Assembly (NCBI GenBank): GCA_021151825.1
Contig: JAGKWQ010000005.1
Location: forward strand, 496,001 to 560,000
Reading direction: 5' to 3'
Source of the DNA: Cellvibrionaceae bacterium
GTDB lineage: Bacteria; Pseudomonadota; Gammaproteobacteria; Pseudomonadales; Cellvibrionaceae
DNA length: 64,000 bases
This document shows positions 42,867-52,704 of this stretch, one piece after another. Within the stretch, counting starts at the first letter, position 1. Each line of letters starts with the position of its first letter. The position numbers and the translations under genes were made by a program. The notes below the pieces were generated by a model. It was not told where the DNA came from. It saw only the letters and a program-made list of their open reading frames with translations, and made no database searches.

Positions 42867-45800
42867 TTATTGATTGCGAACAATCTCCAGAATATTAACT
42901 CCCCCGGAAGCCAGGCCCTCACGACCATAAATGAGTTTGATGGCAGTTTGGCTATGGCTGGCACCCAGTGTCAGTGTAATGGAATCACCGGCACTGGCAT
43001 TGGCGTAACTGGCATCTTTCACTGCCAGGACTTTGCCATCGCTACCTACCAGCGCGAACTTGCCAGCGGTCACGGTATTGGCACCCGTTTGGCGATAGCT
43101 GATAGTCAGGGTCAGATCTTTACCCGCGTCCACCGGCACCGCGATATAGGTGCGCACATTGGATGGCAGATCTTCACTCACCGCTGGAATCAGGGTGGTG
43201 TTATTGGTGAAGAATGAACCGTTGGTATTCCATACAGCAGTCGCCGTGGCGTTGTTCGCTGAACCCGCTGCGCGATAACGCAGCACATTGGCAGCGGTGG
43301 AGTTAAACACCAGTCCATCGACAGCGATATCACCGCCAGTGGCCTTGATACCATTATCGACAGCGGCGCTATAAGCAGCACCAAACAGGTTGGTGTCCGC
43401 CGTCGCGTAAGCCGCTGAATCAAAACCCCAGGTTTTGGTCACTACGGCAGCAGCGCTGGATGAGCTGGATGAACCATCCCCTGCCGGTGTTGAGCTGGCC
43501 GATGAACTGGACGTACTGGCCTCTGTGGAAGATCCGGCACTACTGGTATCGCTACTACTGGATGTGGAGGCCACACTGGATGAACTGCCCGCAGATGAGC
43601 CCGAATGCCCGAAGTTCACGCAGTCAGTAGTATCGCCCGGCAGCGGATCCCACCCGGCACCACCATTGTAGGCGGCAAAAATCTGCGCGCGATTGCAGTA
43701 TTCACTCGCCACTTCCGCCAGTGATAACTCGCGGCCACCCACTCGGCTCGCCAGGTTAATAGTGTTGCCGCTCGCATCCATCGTGGCAAATTCGCGCCAA
43801 CCGGCAGTTGTTGTTGATACGACCGGATTCGGCGCCGGCTGGCCATTCACGCCTGCCACCGCCCAACCGGCAGCATTGATATGGGTATCCATACGGCTAT
43901 TGATAAACACCACGTTATCCCAGGTAGTTGTGCCACCGGGACTGCGTGCCAGGTAAGTCGCACCCGCTGGAATCGTATGGCCAACCGGGCCTGCGCCCTG
44001 GGTCAGATTGCTGTTCAGGAATACGAAGCCTTTATCCGCCGCTGTCAGCGTGCGCGCCTGGACCACATAGCCGCCATTACTGGCGTTGCTGCTATCGCCC
44101 AATGAGCGGATTTCACTTTCTTCGAACAGGGAAACGTTGTTGTTACCCCAGATGAAATCCACATTGCCTGCCACTAACGTGCGATAGAACCAGCTGTAAC
44201 CCTTGAGCTGGAGCGTGTCCTGTTCGCTGATAAAGTTGGCATTTTTGGCGATCAAACGGCCGGTAGAATTGAAGTAGATCGTCTCCGCCTGGCCACCACT
44301 GCTGGTTTTAATGGTGGTGTTTTTCAAGGTCAGGTTTTCCAGCGTCAGTAAATCCGCCAACTCCACCAGGAATACCGGACGACCGGCAGAACCGGCGTTA
44401 AGCCCTTCGGAGTTTTGGTACTGGATCACCACACCTTCGCGGCTCTCGCCAGTAATGGTCAGGTTGTCCTTGTTACGCAGATAAAGCAGTTCCGGATAAG
44501 TCCCGTTCTTCACCGTGATAGTTGCCGGACCAGACTTGGTCAGGTTCTGCATCACATAGTTAAGTGCGCCTTGCAGGGTGCGGAAATCAGCGGTGGTGCC
44601 ATTATCGTCCACGGTAAGCGCAGTCAAACCTGGGGCGGGTGCGGGTTTGGTGGTAAAACTCCAGCCCGCGTTTTTGCCAATACCGTCAAAGGGCAAGGTT
44701 GCCAGAGTCGCGCCAGTAAAGGCCGAGCCGCTTATCGCCACGTAATAGCTAGTGTTGTACTCCAGCTTTTTGCTTTGCAGGGCGATAGTGGCGGTATTGC
44801 CGGAAATGCTGATCGGACGGGTATTCAATGTACGGAAAGTACCGTAACCGATACTGTCTTTGTGATCCACCAGCTTGATGGTATCCACCAATGAATCATC
44901 GCTGCTTTTGAAAATGCGAATAGACCCGGCACTGCCCAATACCGGCGGTGAATCAAATGTCAGGGTCAGGTTGGTATCCGCATACACACCGGTTTCGGTC
45001 ACTGCCGGCGCTACCCGACCGTTCAGGTTGTAAGTTGTCGTCGGCATAACGAATTGTGGCGCGATGGTCGCAGTCAGGGTGCGGGTCAGGCTCGGGTCAG
45101 AACCGCTGGTAAAGGTGATAGTCGCGGTACCCACCCCCACCGGATCCAGGCTCACCAGATCACCACTGATGCTGGTGCTAACTATCGTCGGGTTGCTCGA
45201 TTCCACGGTGAAAGTGTCATTTGCACTCTGCTGGTTTTTGGCTGTGACGGTAATTACGCGCGGATCATCGCCTACTTCCGCGTTGTAGCTAGCAGTTGGT
45301 GAAATGGTCAGTTGCGAGGGTACTGGTGGTTTATCGTTAGCATCGCCGACCTTAACATCATCGATCTCAAAGGAGCGGTTGCTGGTGAAAATACCGATCG
45401 AACCGCGCTGGGTCAGGCTGGCATCGCTGAAGGTCGCTACGGCGAGGTCATTCAGGTACAGCTTCATTTCAGTACCGATTAATTCCAGGCGCAATTTGTA
45501 CCATTCACCATTGGTTGTTCCGGCGGTGCCGAGGGTGATAGCGGTGTTGTAGCGCATGGCGCCAGTACTGGCCGGGCTACCGGTACTGTTGCGCTCAACA
45601 ATCTCCACGCGCGGCTGGTTGGTTTCGTGGGCAATCATACCCACACCGTACCAGTTGTTAACATCCTGGTAGCGCGCCATCACGTAGATGCTGCGCTGGG
45701 CGGTACCACTGGAATTGAGACGTGGGCGAATACGCGCTTCTACGTAGTAATCACCGGAGGTTACTGCCGCCAATTGCTCTGGCTTGATCAAGGCCAGTAC

Positions 45801-48800
45801 CCCACCAACACCGCCGGTTGCAGCGGCGGTATAGCGCAATACATTGTTATCACCGGCATCATTCAGGATATCGAATATCCCGTTAGGTCCAGCCACTGGC
45901 AGCAAATCCCATTTTCCTGAACCGCTGGCAAAATCATCACAGAAATACAAACCTGGTTCCGAGCTGCACGCAAACGCCGGTGCCACCGAACTACTGGCAC
46001 CACTGGACGAAGTATCCGAAGCAGATGACGTTGCCGCGCTGGTGGAACTGCCTACTATCACGCCGGTAGAAGAAGTGCCCGCTGATGAACCCGCATCGCC
46101 AGCACTGCTCGCTGCAGACGAAGTGGCAGCCGATGAACTGGTTACACCAATACCACTGAAGTCGCAGTTGGACAGGTTTTCAGACGCGCCATAACCTTTC
46201 ACACAACCGATATTGCCCGGCAGTAACCCAGCCAGCTGCGCCGGGGTATAGGCGCCAGCATCAGTCCAAACCATCCAATCGATCAGGGCTTTGTAAGGAT
46301 TGCTGCCGCCGTCGCCAATTTGCAGGTAGTTGTTGGGTGCGGTGGTAGCCAGCATCTGCACTTCCTCCTGATTCAGGATCGGCGTGCTGGAGCCATCCAG
46401 ATAAGCGCGAACCCAACCGGTCGTCGGATTGGAAAGGGCAACGGTGAAGTGATAAACACGGTATTGGTCCATCGCCAATCCATAGGCAGTATTAGGCGCC
46501 GGTTGGCCTTCAAACTGTACGCCGAAGTTACTGGCACCATCAGCGCGCAATACCACTTTCAAACGACTGGCAGCGGTACCACCCACATCGCCAAATGCCG
46601 TTTCCAGATCCAGTACCCGGGCATTCGCCGGTGGGTTAAAACCTTTGATGCCGGCAATCAGGGTGAAATATTTGGGATAAACACCGTCATTACGGGTGAC
46701 ATTACTGGCCCGCGCACGATTGTTTTTAGTGCCAAGCGACGTGGAGTCAAACAAGACAGCTCCTGTCCCTGTGGGCGTGAAATCGCTCGCACTACCCTGG
46801 ATACCAAAGGCTGCCTGGCTAATGCCATCGGCCAATGTGATGGCATTAGCATCGAATGGGCTGTTATTTCCGTCGAATAGGTTCCAATGTACCGATGCCG
46901 GGTCCGCAGTAACCGGCTCATCACTTGGCGGTGGTGGCGGTTCTATATCCCATTCCGGGCGTGGGCAACTTAATGCTGCTGGTTCTGTGTCGATCTTGCC
47001 CACACCGGCATATTGCTGCACATGCTCAGGAACATCTTCCGCGGCAATCAGGCTCGGCAAGTAGAGATAGCCTGCAGGTAATGTCAAATGACCAGTAGAT
47101 GTACTATCCGCCAGCAACTCGTCGGCGATGATATTGGTCGCTCCGTCTTTCCCAACCCATACAATACCGTCACGCAGCTGGTTTTCGATCAATTCCCAAT
47201 AACCAATCGCAATACTGTCCTGCGACAACACCGGGTTTTTCACCTGTTCAAAAACGTTGCGCTCAACCCGGATAATGGCGCCCATGCGCGAGTTGATCGC
47301 CGAAGTATCCACATTCTGATAGTAATTATTGTAGATATGGCCTTTACCAAAACGGAACAGTGGCAAACGGGAGTTCACGTGATGCCAGTGGTTATGGTGC
47401 CAGGTAATGCGGCGGTCAAATTCATCTTCATCGGATGAGCCCCAGAGCGAGGTTTTCCAGCTGTCATGGAGATAGTTGTAGGAAATAGTGATATCCGCCA
47501 CATCGCTGCGGCCACTGACCAGTTCATCGTAATAGTCTTTCTTGTACTCATCGCGCAAAACCGGATCGGTAATAATCGCCGGTACCGGCGTGTTCAGGTC
47601 GTTAAACAATTCGTTGTGGTCGATCCACACATTGCGCACCGGACCAGTACGGCCATCGATAGTAATAATGTCGCCCTGGCCACGGCTTTGCGGGACGTGG
47701 TACATCTTGAGGTTGCGCACAATCACGTTGCTTTTGGTGATATGCACACCGGTTCCCCAGAACTCGGCATTGGCGCCACGACCAATAATGGACACGTTGG
47801 GGCGATTGAGTTTGATGTCCGAATTGCCTGAGTTGTGCCAGGTAATTACGCCATCCACATAAATGGTTAGCGGCTTGTCGGCATAGGCCGCGTTAGTCAA
47901 TGCGGCGGTAATCTCGGCACCGGTACACACCGCCACTTCTACCTTATTGGCACCAGAACCACCGGTAGTCCCGCCATTGAGCGAGGCAAAACCAAACACA
48001 GTATTAAAATCCGGGCCCGCGACCGCCACCGAAGAACTACTGCTGCTCACGGCAGTGCTGGAAGCAGAACTGACACTGGTAGACGCAGGCGAGCTGCTGG
48101 CGATGGATGTAGCAGCCACACTTGAACTTGGCGTGGAAGTTGTCACCGGTGTCGCACTGCTAGCTTCACTGCTGCTGGACACGATTGCCGGGCTGGAAGA
48201 AGGCGTCGATGAAGACGATGGAGATGCCAGTACTGATGAAGATGCTACAGCGCTGGAACCGGGTGGAATCACAACTACTGCACTGGATGACGAATTGGAA
48301 CTGGTCGCCACCACCGGAGCACTGCTCTCAGCCGAACTACTGGTCTCCACCATTGGTACACCGGCCAGGGTCAGGGTATCGCGCAAATGGTTTAGCGCCT
48401 GCTGTACCGATATCACTGTGGTATTCACCGAACCGGAATTGGCAACCAGAGTCACCACGGCCGGTGAGGCCGCAAAAGCAGCCAGGCTCAGGTTGAAATC
48501 CACGGCAACAGCGGATTGCGCTGCTGTCGGGCTGATCGTAATCCCGTTGGTAGGGTCGCCATCGGTATCCAGGGTTTGCAGCAAGCGCGCAATGTTCAAC
48601 ACCACAGGCGACGCCGGGTTCAGGGTCTGCGCCATATCCAGCGGCGTCACCGTACTTTTGGCGGGCACCGGTGGAAATACCAGGTTGCCGATAGAGAAGG
48701 TCACTGTTTCGCCCGGCAAATAATTAAACTCGCCGCGCGCATTCGTTACCCCGCTTTGGGTTTCCGTGCGATAGCTAATACCCGCCACAAAAGCATCCAC

Positions 48801-48995
48801 AAATACCCCGGATACCGGTGTCGGACTGGCGGTGCTGGATTGAGCCTGGGCCGAACTCGCCACAATGACCGGCGCACTCGATTGGTTGTTACCCGTGGGC
48901 GTCGAACTGGTATGGGAGCCGCTTTTTTTGGAATCGCCGCCACAGGCAGACAACACCAGCGCCAGCGCCACGGCTGTTAGCAAATGGATTCTCAT
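42867..48995 (-). CDS. Giant lipoprotein: PL1 pectate lyase + CE8 pectin methylesterase
   Basis: A 2,042-residue surface lipoprotein. Start ATG 48995 gives a signal peptide ending L-S-A-C-G-G-D (lipidated Cys). In order: small domain with repeat-like F-S-I-G-N-L (about 50-210); Ser-rich linker (about 225-335); PL1 beta-helix (about 340-690; V-W-I-D-H-N, D-I-T-I-S-Y-N, R-L-P-L-F-R-F-G with catalytic Arg); LamG-like jelly roll (about 700-935); Ser-rich linker (about 940-1005); second jelly roll (about 1010-1215); two Ig-like domains (about 1225-1455); CE8 esterase (about 1458-1795; E-Q-D-T-L-Q, N-V-D-F-I-W-G with the nucleophile Asp, and Y-L-A-R-S instead of the usual L-G-R-P-W); Ser-rich linker; and a C-terminal beta domain (about 1855-2042). 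It would de-esterify and cut pectin at the cell surface. Confidence 0.92.
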   Translation of the reverse strand: MRIHLLTAVALALVLSACGGDSKKSGSHTSSTPTGNNQSSAPVIVASSAQAQSSTASPTPVSGVFVDAFVAGISYRTETQSGVTNARGEFNYLPGETVTFSIGNLVFPPVPAKSTVTPLDMAQTLNPASPVVLNIARLLQTLDTDGDPTNGITISPTAAQSAVAVDFNLSLAAFAASPAVVTLVANSGSVNTTVISVQQALNHLRDTLTLAGVPMVETSSSAESSAPVVATSSNSSSSAVVVIPPGSSAVASSSVLASPSSSSTPSSSPAIVSSSSEASSATPVTTSTPSSSVAATSIASSSPASTSVSSASSTAVSSSSSSVAVAGPDFNTVFGFASLNGGTTGGSGANKVEVAVCTGAEITAALTNAAYADKPLTIYVDGVITWHNSGNSDIKLNRPNVSIIGRGANAEFWGTGVHITKSNVIVRNLKMYHVPQSRGQGDIITIDGRTGPVRNVWIDHNELFNDLNTPVPAIITDPVLRDEYKKDYYDELVSGRSDVADITISYNYLHDSWKTSLWGSSDEDEFDRRITWHHNHWHHVNSRLPLFRFGKGHIYNNYYQNVDTSAINSRMGAIIRVERNVFEQVKNPVLSQDSIAIGYWELIENQLRDGIVWVGKDGATNIIADELLADSTSTGHLTLPAGYLYLPSLIAAEDVPEHVQQYAGVGKIDTEPAALSCPRPEWDIEPPPPPSDEPVTADPASVHWNLFDGNNSPFDANAITLADGISQAAFGIQGSASDFTPTGTGAVLFDSTSLGTKNNRARASNVTRNDGVYPKYFTLIAGIKGFNPPANARVLDLETAFGDVGGTAASRLKVVLRADGASNFGVQFEGQPAPNTAYGLAMDQYRVYHFTVALSNPTTGWVRAYLDGSSTPILNQEEVQMLATTAPNNYLQIGDGGSNPYKALIDWMVWTDAGAYTPAQLAGLLPGNIGCVKGYGASENLSNCDFSGIGVTSSSAATSSAASSAGDAGSSAGTSSTGVIVGSSTSAATSSASDTSSSGASSSVAPAFACSSEPGLYFCDDFASGSGKWDLLPVAGPNGIFDILNDAGDNNVLRYTAAATGGVGGVLALIKPEQLAAVTSGDYYVEARIRPRLNSSGTAQRSIYVMARYQDVNNWYGVGMIAHETNQPRVEIVERNSTGSPASTGAMRYNTAITLGTAGTTNGEWYKLRLELIGTEMKLYLNDLAVATFSDASLTQRGSIGIFTSNRSFEIDDVKVGDANDKPPVPSQLTISPTASYNAEVGDDPRVITVTAKNQQSANDTFTVESSNPTIVSTSISGDLVSLDPVGVGTATITFTSGSDPSLTRTLTATIAPQFVMPTTTYNLNGRVAPAVTETGVYADTNLTLTFDSPPVLGSAGSIRIFKSSDDSLVDTIKLVDHKDSIGYGTFRTLNTRPISISGNTATIALQSKKLEYNTSYYVAISGSAFTGATLATLPFDGIGKNAGWSFTTKPAPAPGLTALTVDDNGTTADFRTLQGALNYVMQNLTKSGPATITVKNGTYPELLYLRNKDNLTITGESREGVVIQYQNSEGLNAGSAGRPVFLVELADLLTLENLTLKNTTIKTSSGGQAETIYFNSTGRLIAKNANFISEQDTLQLKGYSWFYRTLVAGNVDFIWGNNNVSLFEESEIRSLGDSSNASNGGYVVQARTLTAADKGFVFLNSNLTQGAGPVGHTIPAGATYLARSPGGTTTWDNVVFINSRMDTHINAAGWAVAGVNGQPAPNPVVSTTTAGWREFATMDASGNTINLASRVGGRELSLAEVASEYCNRAQIFAAYNGGAGWDPLPGDTTDCVNFGHSGSSAGSSSSVASTSSSSDTSSAGSSTEASTSSSSASSTPAGDGSSSSSSAAAVVTKTWGFDSAAYATADTNLFGAAYSAAVDNGIKATGGDIAVDGLVFNSTAANVLRYRAAGSANNATATAVWNTNGSFFTNNTTLIPAVSEDLPSNVRTYIAVPVDAGKDLTLTISYRQTGANTVTAGKFALVGSDGKVLAVKDASYANASAGDSITLTLGASHSQTAIKLIYGREGLASGGVNILEIVRNQ

Positions 48996-49613
48996 AGTGC
49001 TTTCTCTTATCGTTATTGTGCGCCCGCGCTTTTTTGCTATACGCGGACAAAACAACACCGCCAGACATGCCAGCGATGGCCTCTGGTATCGACACGATGA
49101 TTGAAAGCATTGCCAGTCTTGCGATTCTTATAAGGTCTGCCCCACTATCAACAGACGAGGCAGCCAGAGCTCAAGGCCCTTCAATTTTTCTCACTAAAAA
49201 AACATAAACACAAAATGCAACTTACCCAATAAGGAAGCTGCAGGACCGGATAGCATTATTGCCGATGGGGGAAGGCTTAAGCCTCGTAAACTCTGGTTTA
49301 TCAGGCTGAACGACTGCAATTGCGAAACATTAATCTTATAGCGCAAAACAGGTGCAGTTTGATCGCCTCGCATGATCACGTTAAAAACGTGATTCATGGC
49401 CTTTTCGTGTGAAGGCGCTCTCATTTTAACCTCAAGGTTTTAATAAGCGCCAGCCCCGTTGCTGCACATTTGTTAAACAAATGTGGAATAACAAACCTGA
49501 ACAAGGGCCATTTAACCCCCTGCCCGGATATAACTGGAGCCAGGTGTCAGAGGATGCATGCAATATTCGCTAACCCGGAAAAGGAAAAAACTGGTGGAAA
49601 TGACTGTGCAGAT
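48996..49613. other. 618-base stretch without a recognised gene
   Basis: Upstream side of the giant pectinase gene. No reading frame here shows a known family or a ribosome binding site that convinces me. The one clear element is the palindrome at 49465-49485. The 3' end of the alpha/beta hydrolase gene closes it on the right. Confidence 0.5.
49465..49485. promoter_or_regulatory. 21-base palindrome
   Basis: CACATTTGTT-A-AACAAATGTG, a perfect 10-bp inverted repeat around one base. There is no T run, so it is not a good terminator; it may be an operator, 470 bases upstream of the pectinase start. Confidence 0.35.
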
Positions 49614-50336
49614 TTATATGTTGGATGTGCTCTGACATTTAACGAACTTCTCACATATATTGCTTATGGTTTGCCATGCAGCGTGTGGTGCAGATTGCAA
49701 TAAAAAGTGCCGGGTATTAAAGCTAACCACGTTAATATCCGGCCTGATAGCCAATAATTTTTTCAAATTCCATCCTGGCACCACAACATCATAATTAGCA
49801 CGGAAATACGCCACAGGCAGTTTGGTTTTTTCAAGCGCGCTAATTGCATCCACCGATAACGCAGCGCTAATTCTTCCTGCTAACACGCGCGGTTTTACTT
49901 TCAGCAGTTCAATACTGGCCACTTTTAGGACGCTCGCTTTTTCTGAGCGACTTGATTTGATTATTAACCAATACAAAGGTTTGGCCAGCTCGAAGAGCAG
50001 TGCCCATGGTAAATATTTAAAGCACGAAAAATAAGGCGGACGAACAAAGGTCGCTACTAAAATAATTCCAATTAGTCCACGAACATTATTGGCAGCAAGA
50101 AATATTGCTATAGGACCGGAGAAAGATTCACCCACCACTACAAACGGACCGTTAATCGCACAGATTTTTTCCAGGACAAAGCTGGTCAATTCTTCGTAAG
50201 ACTTTGCATTATCGGTTGGATAGCTAATTACCATTAGCTCATATTGAGTAGTTGCAACTGCAAGCAGCGGATCAAACAAACCCGCCGTTCCGTTGAGGCC
50301 TGGCAATAACACGAGTGTTATTTTTTCATTGTCCAT
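49614..50336 (-). CDS. Alpha/beta hydrolase
   Basis: A 240-residue protein with the alpha/beta hydrolase core: L-L-P-G-L-N-G-T-A-G oxyanion region, V-V-V-G-E-S-F-S-G-P nucleophile elbow with Ser, Y-D-V-V-V-P with Asp, and N-T-R-H-F-L-L-Q with His, so the triad is complete. ATG 50336 is used; TTG 50342 would add two residues. Base composition looks more AT-rich than its neighbours. The substrate is unknown; small esterases and acyl hydrolases of this size are typical. Confidence 0.87.
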   Translation of the reverse strand: MDNEKITLVLLPGLNGTAGLFDPLLAVATTQYELMVISYPTDNAKSYEELTSFVLEKICAINGPFVVVGESFSGPIAIFLAANNVRGLIGIILVATFVRPPYFSCFKYLPWALLFELAKPLYWLIIKSSRSEKASVLKVASIELLKVKPRVLAGRISAALSVDAISALEKTKLPVAYFRANYDVVVPGWNLKKLLAIRPDINVVSFNTRHFLLQSAPHAAWQTISNICEKFVKCQSTSNI

Positions 50337-50379
50337 CAACAATACCCTGAATGACCAAAAACCCGCTATAAATCGGGAT

Positions 50380-50418
50380 TCTATGTAATTCCAAAGTTGA
50401 ACTTTGGAATTACATAGA
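50380..50418. repeat. Perfect 39-base hairpin
   Basis: Two 19-base arms (50380-50398 and 50400-50418, arm beginning TCTATGTAATTCC) are exact reverse complements around a single G. A TTTT follows on the plus strand; on the minus strand a second small CCCG/CGGG stem and TTTTT follow near 50356-50375. It may end the kinase operon, but the arm is far longer than in the other terminators here. Confidence 0.7.
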
Positions 50419-50548
50419 TTTTGCAGTGAAATTTAACCTGGATAACTGAAGTTCAATATAATCAGATTCACTCATTGCCAATAAGCCAGCAACACTCATA
50501 GAGTGGGGAAGACTACATTAGTTAGCAAGCTAAAAAACTTTAAGTATT

Positions 50549-51874
50549 TCAAGGATTTTGTTTCGGCCAACGCACCTGCACCCGCGCGCCGCCCAGTTGT
50601 TGCGGTTCCACAAATTCCGCCCTGCCCTTATGCCATTGCATAATGCGTTTGACGATGGCGAGCCCCAGACCAAAGCCGCCAGTAGCGGAGCCATTGGATT
50701 TTTCGTTGGCAGATTCATCTTCGTGGTACAAACGGACAAACGATTCAAATACACGCTGGCGCTTTTCAACGGGAATGCCCGGGCCGTCGTCTTCTACAGA
50801 AACAATATATTCATCATGCGTTTGCCGGATTTCCACTTGTATGGATGACTGCGCATAACGTGCAGCGTTGTTAATTAAATTCTGCAAAACTGTTTCAATT
50901 AATTTCCACTCGCAATACACCACCGTATTGTTACTGGTGTCATTCACGATCAATTGCAAATTGCGTTCATTGTGACGGGAAAAACGCAGCTGGATTTCAT
51001 CGAGCAAATCACTCATGTAACCGGCGGTTTGTTGCAAGCGTTGGGTTTTTTGTTCGAAGCCCGCATACATCAATAACGAACTAATCAACGATTCCATTTC
51101 CGCGATATCCTGCTCCAGGCTGCGCAATTGGCGGTGGTCTTTATCGCTGAGTTTTTCTTCGTCAATCATCGCCAGCGCAAATTTCATACGCGCAAGCGGC
51201 GTACGTAATTCGTGGGAAACCGCGTTGGTCATTTCGCGATGGGAGGTAATTAATTCGCGCAGACGCTGTGCCATCTGGTTAAACGCAAGCGCTAATGGGT
51301 AAAGTGTAGAGGTGGGAGAAATATCCAGCGTTTGCGGCACACCGTCTTTACCCATTGTGCGGGTTTGCACTTCGAGTTTTTTACTGTCGCGCGACAGCGG
51401 CCATACCCACAAATAAATTACCAACGCGATGCCGAGATAAAAAACAATTAGCAATACATCATACAACGGCGATTCGCGATCATCGTTTTGCGGTACGACC
51501 AACATCAATACCTGATGGGTATTGGCAAGCCGCTTGTACCAGATAATATTGCCATCACCAGTCGCCGACAAAATTTTTCCCGCGTGCAATTCACGCATGG
51601 CTTCGGATTGGGCGACATCATCCAGCGCGAGAATTTCCAGGGTTAATTGCAAATCCGCCGAGAGTTGTTGAATCTGTTGCTGGCTTATTGGTTGATGAGA
51701 TGATTGCGCTTGATGAACCAGTAAATCGCGCTCGACAAGATTAAACAACGCCTGCACTTCCGCACTGGCTTCTTGTTCCGGCGCGAGCGTTTCCCAAAAT
51801 TGATTGAGGCCCCAGCCGATTAACACTACCGAGGCAACGATAAAAAAATACAATGAAATAAACGCGCGGTTCAT
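50549..51874 (-). CDS. RstB-like sensor histidine kinase
   Basis: A 441-residue membrane kinase. Two hydrophobic segments (about 5-25 and 140-160) flank a periplasmic domain of some 115 residues; HAMP follows (about 162-215), then the dimerisation domain with phosphoacceptor His in A-V-S-H-E-L-R-T-P-L-A-R-M-K-F, and the ATPase domain with L-I-N-N-A-A-R-Y-A (N box), D-D-G-P-G-I-P (G1) and G-F-G-L-G-L-A-I-V (G2). It is the last gene of a minus-strand unit with MipA/OmpV, DUF3019 and an OmpR-type regulator. Confidence 0.93.
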   Translation of the reverse strand: MNRAFISLYFFIVASVVLIGWGLNQFWETLAPEQEASAEVQALFNLVERDLLVHQAQSSHQPISQQQIQQLSADLQLTLEILALDDVAQSEAMRELHAGKILSATGDGNIIWYKRLANTHQVLMLVVPQNDDRESPLYDVLLIVFYLGIALVIYLWVWPLSRDSKKLEVQTRTMGKDGVPQTLDISPTSTLYPLALAFNQMAQRLRELITSHREMTNAVSHELRTPLARMKFALAMIDEEKLSDKDHRQLRSLEQDIAEMESLISSLLMYAGFEQKTQRLQQTAGYMSDLLDEIQLRFSRHNERNLQLIVNDTSNNTVVYCEWKLIETVLQNLINNAARYAQSSIQVEIRQTHDEYIVSVEDDGPGIPVEKRQRVFESFVRLYHEDESANEKSNGSATGGFGLGLAIVKRIMQWHKGRAEFVEPQQLGGARVQVRWPKQNP

Positions 51875-51978
51875 TTATAGATTCTATTCCCGTAGCTTGG
51901 GGCGGGTCGCGCAGGCTGAGCTTGCGAACCCCAACATGACCATATCGCAGCAGGTATTACGCTTTTTATAAAACGGAT

Positions 51979-52680
51979 TTATTGCCAGGCATCCGCAATA
52001 AATAAATAACCCTTGCCCCAAATGGTTTTAATACGCGTGGGATTTTCCGGATTATCGTTTAATTTTTTACGCAGCTGCGAAATGCGCACATCGATGGTTC
52101 TATCAAGGCCATCGTATTCGCGGTTATAAATGTGGTTAAACAAAAATTCGCGGCTGAGAATTTGCCCGGCTTGCACCGCCAATGCGAGCAATAAATCAAA
52201 CTCATGACTGGATAACACCACTTCTTGTCCAGTCAGCAACACTTTGCGTGCGCCCGGCTGGATGTTAAGTTCACCGAAGGTGATGCTTTCCTGTTCGCGT
52301 GGATCGTTTTGATAATAGCGGCGCATCAGCGCGCGTATACGCGCGAGTAACACCCGCGGCTCGGCCGGTTTAATTACGTAATCATCAGCACCGTATTCCA
52401 GACCCAATACCTGATCCAGATCCGAATCGCGCGCAGTGAGCATTAAAATCGGGCCTTTAAAATTCGGACGCAATTCTTTGCACAAAGTGAGGCCATCTTT
52501 GCCCGGCAACATTAAATCCAGCACGATCAACGCCGGGTTTAAATTTTGCGCCTGGCGAATGACACGATTGCCGTTATCTTCTATTGCCACCTGGAAATCA
52601 TTGCTTTCCAGAAAATCTTTCACCAACTGCGCCAAACGGCGGTCATCCTCGACCAGTAAAATTAAATTGTTTTGCGACAT
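51979..52680 (-). CDS. RstA-like OmpR-family response regulator
   Basis: A 233-residue regulator: receiver domain (1-120) with D-D near the start (V-E-D-D-R-R), phosphoacceptor Asp in I-V-L-D-L-M-L-P-G-K-D-G, Thr in M-L-T-A-R-D and Lys in V-I-K-P-A-E; winged helix (about 135-233) ending R-I-K-T-I-W-G-K-G-Y-L-F. Strongly similar in layout to RstA. It probably binds the two TACA-N5-TTACA sites upstream of mipA. Confidence 0.94.
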   Translation of the reverse strand: MSQNNLILLVEDDRRLAQLVKDFLESNDFQVAIEDNGNRVIRQAQNLNPALIVLDLMLPGKDGLTLCKELRPNFKGPILMLTARDSDLDQVLGLEYGADDYVIKPAEPRVLLARIRALMRRYYQNDPREQESITFGELNIQPGARKVLLTGQEVVLSSHEFDLLLALAVQAGQILSREFLFNHIYNREYDGLDRTIDVRISQLRKKLNDNPENPTRIKTIWGKGYLFIADAWQ

Positions 52681-52704
52681 GGTTTTTACATACCTGCTGA
52701 TGTG

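Noticed and set aside
43430..43610. Repeated short units that might suggest a CRISPR array or tandem repeat element
   Set aside because: They are irregular serine codons in an in-frame protein linker; no constant repeat and spacer pattern.
47947..48723. 258-codon plus-strand frame opposite the pectinase N-terminus
   Set aside because: Shadow of the Ser-rich linker and neighbouring domain; no recognised features.
49194..49424. 76-codon minus-strand frame in the gap upstream of the pectinase
   Set aside because: No ribosome binding site, no recognisable motif, and composition like non-coding DNA.
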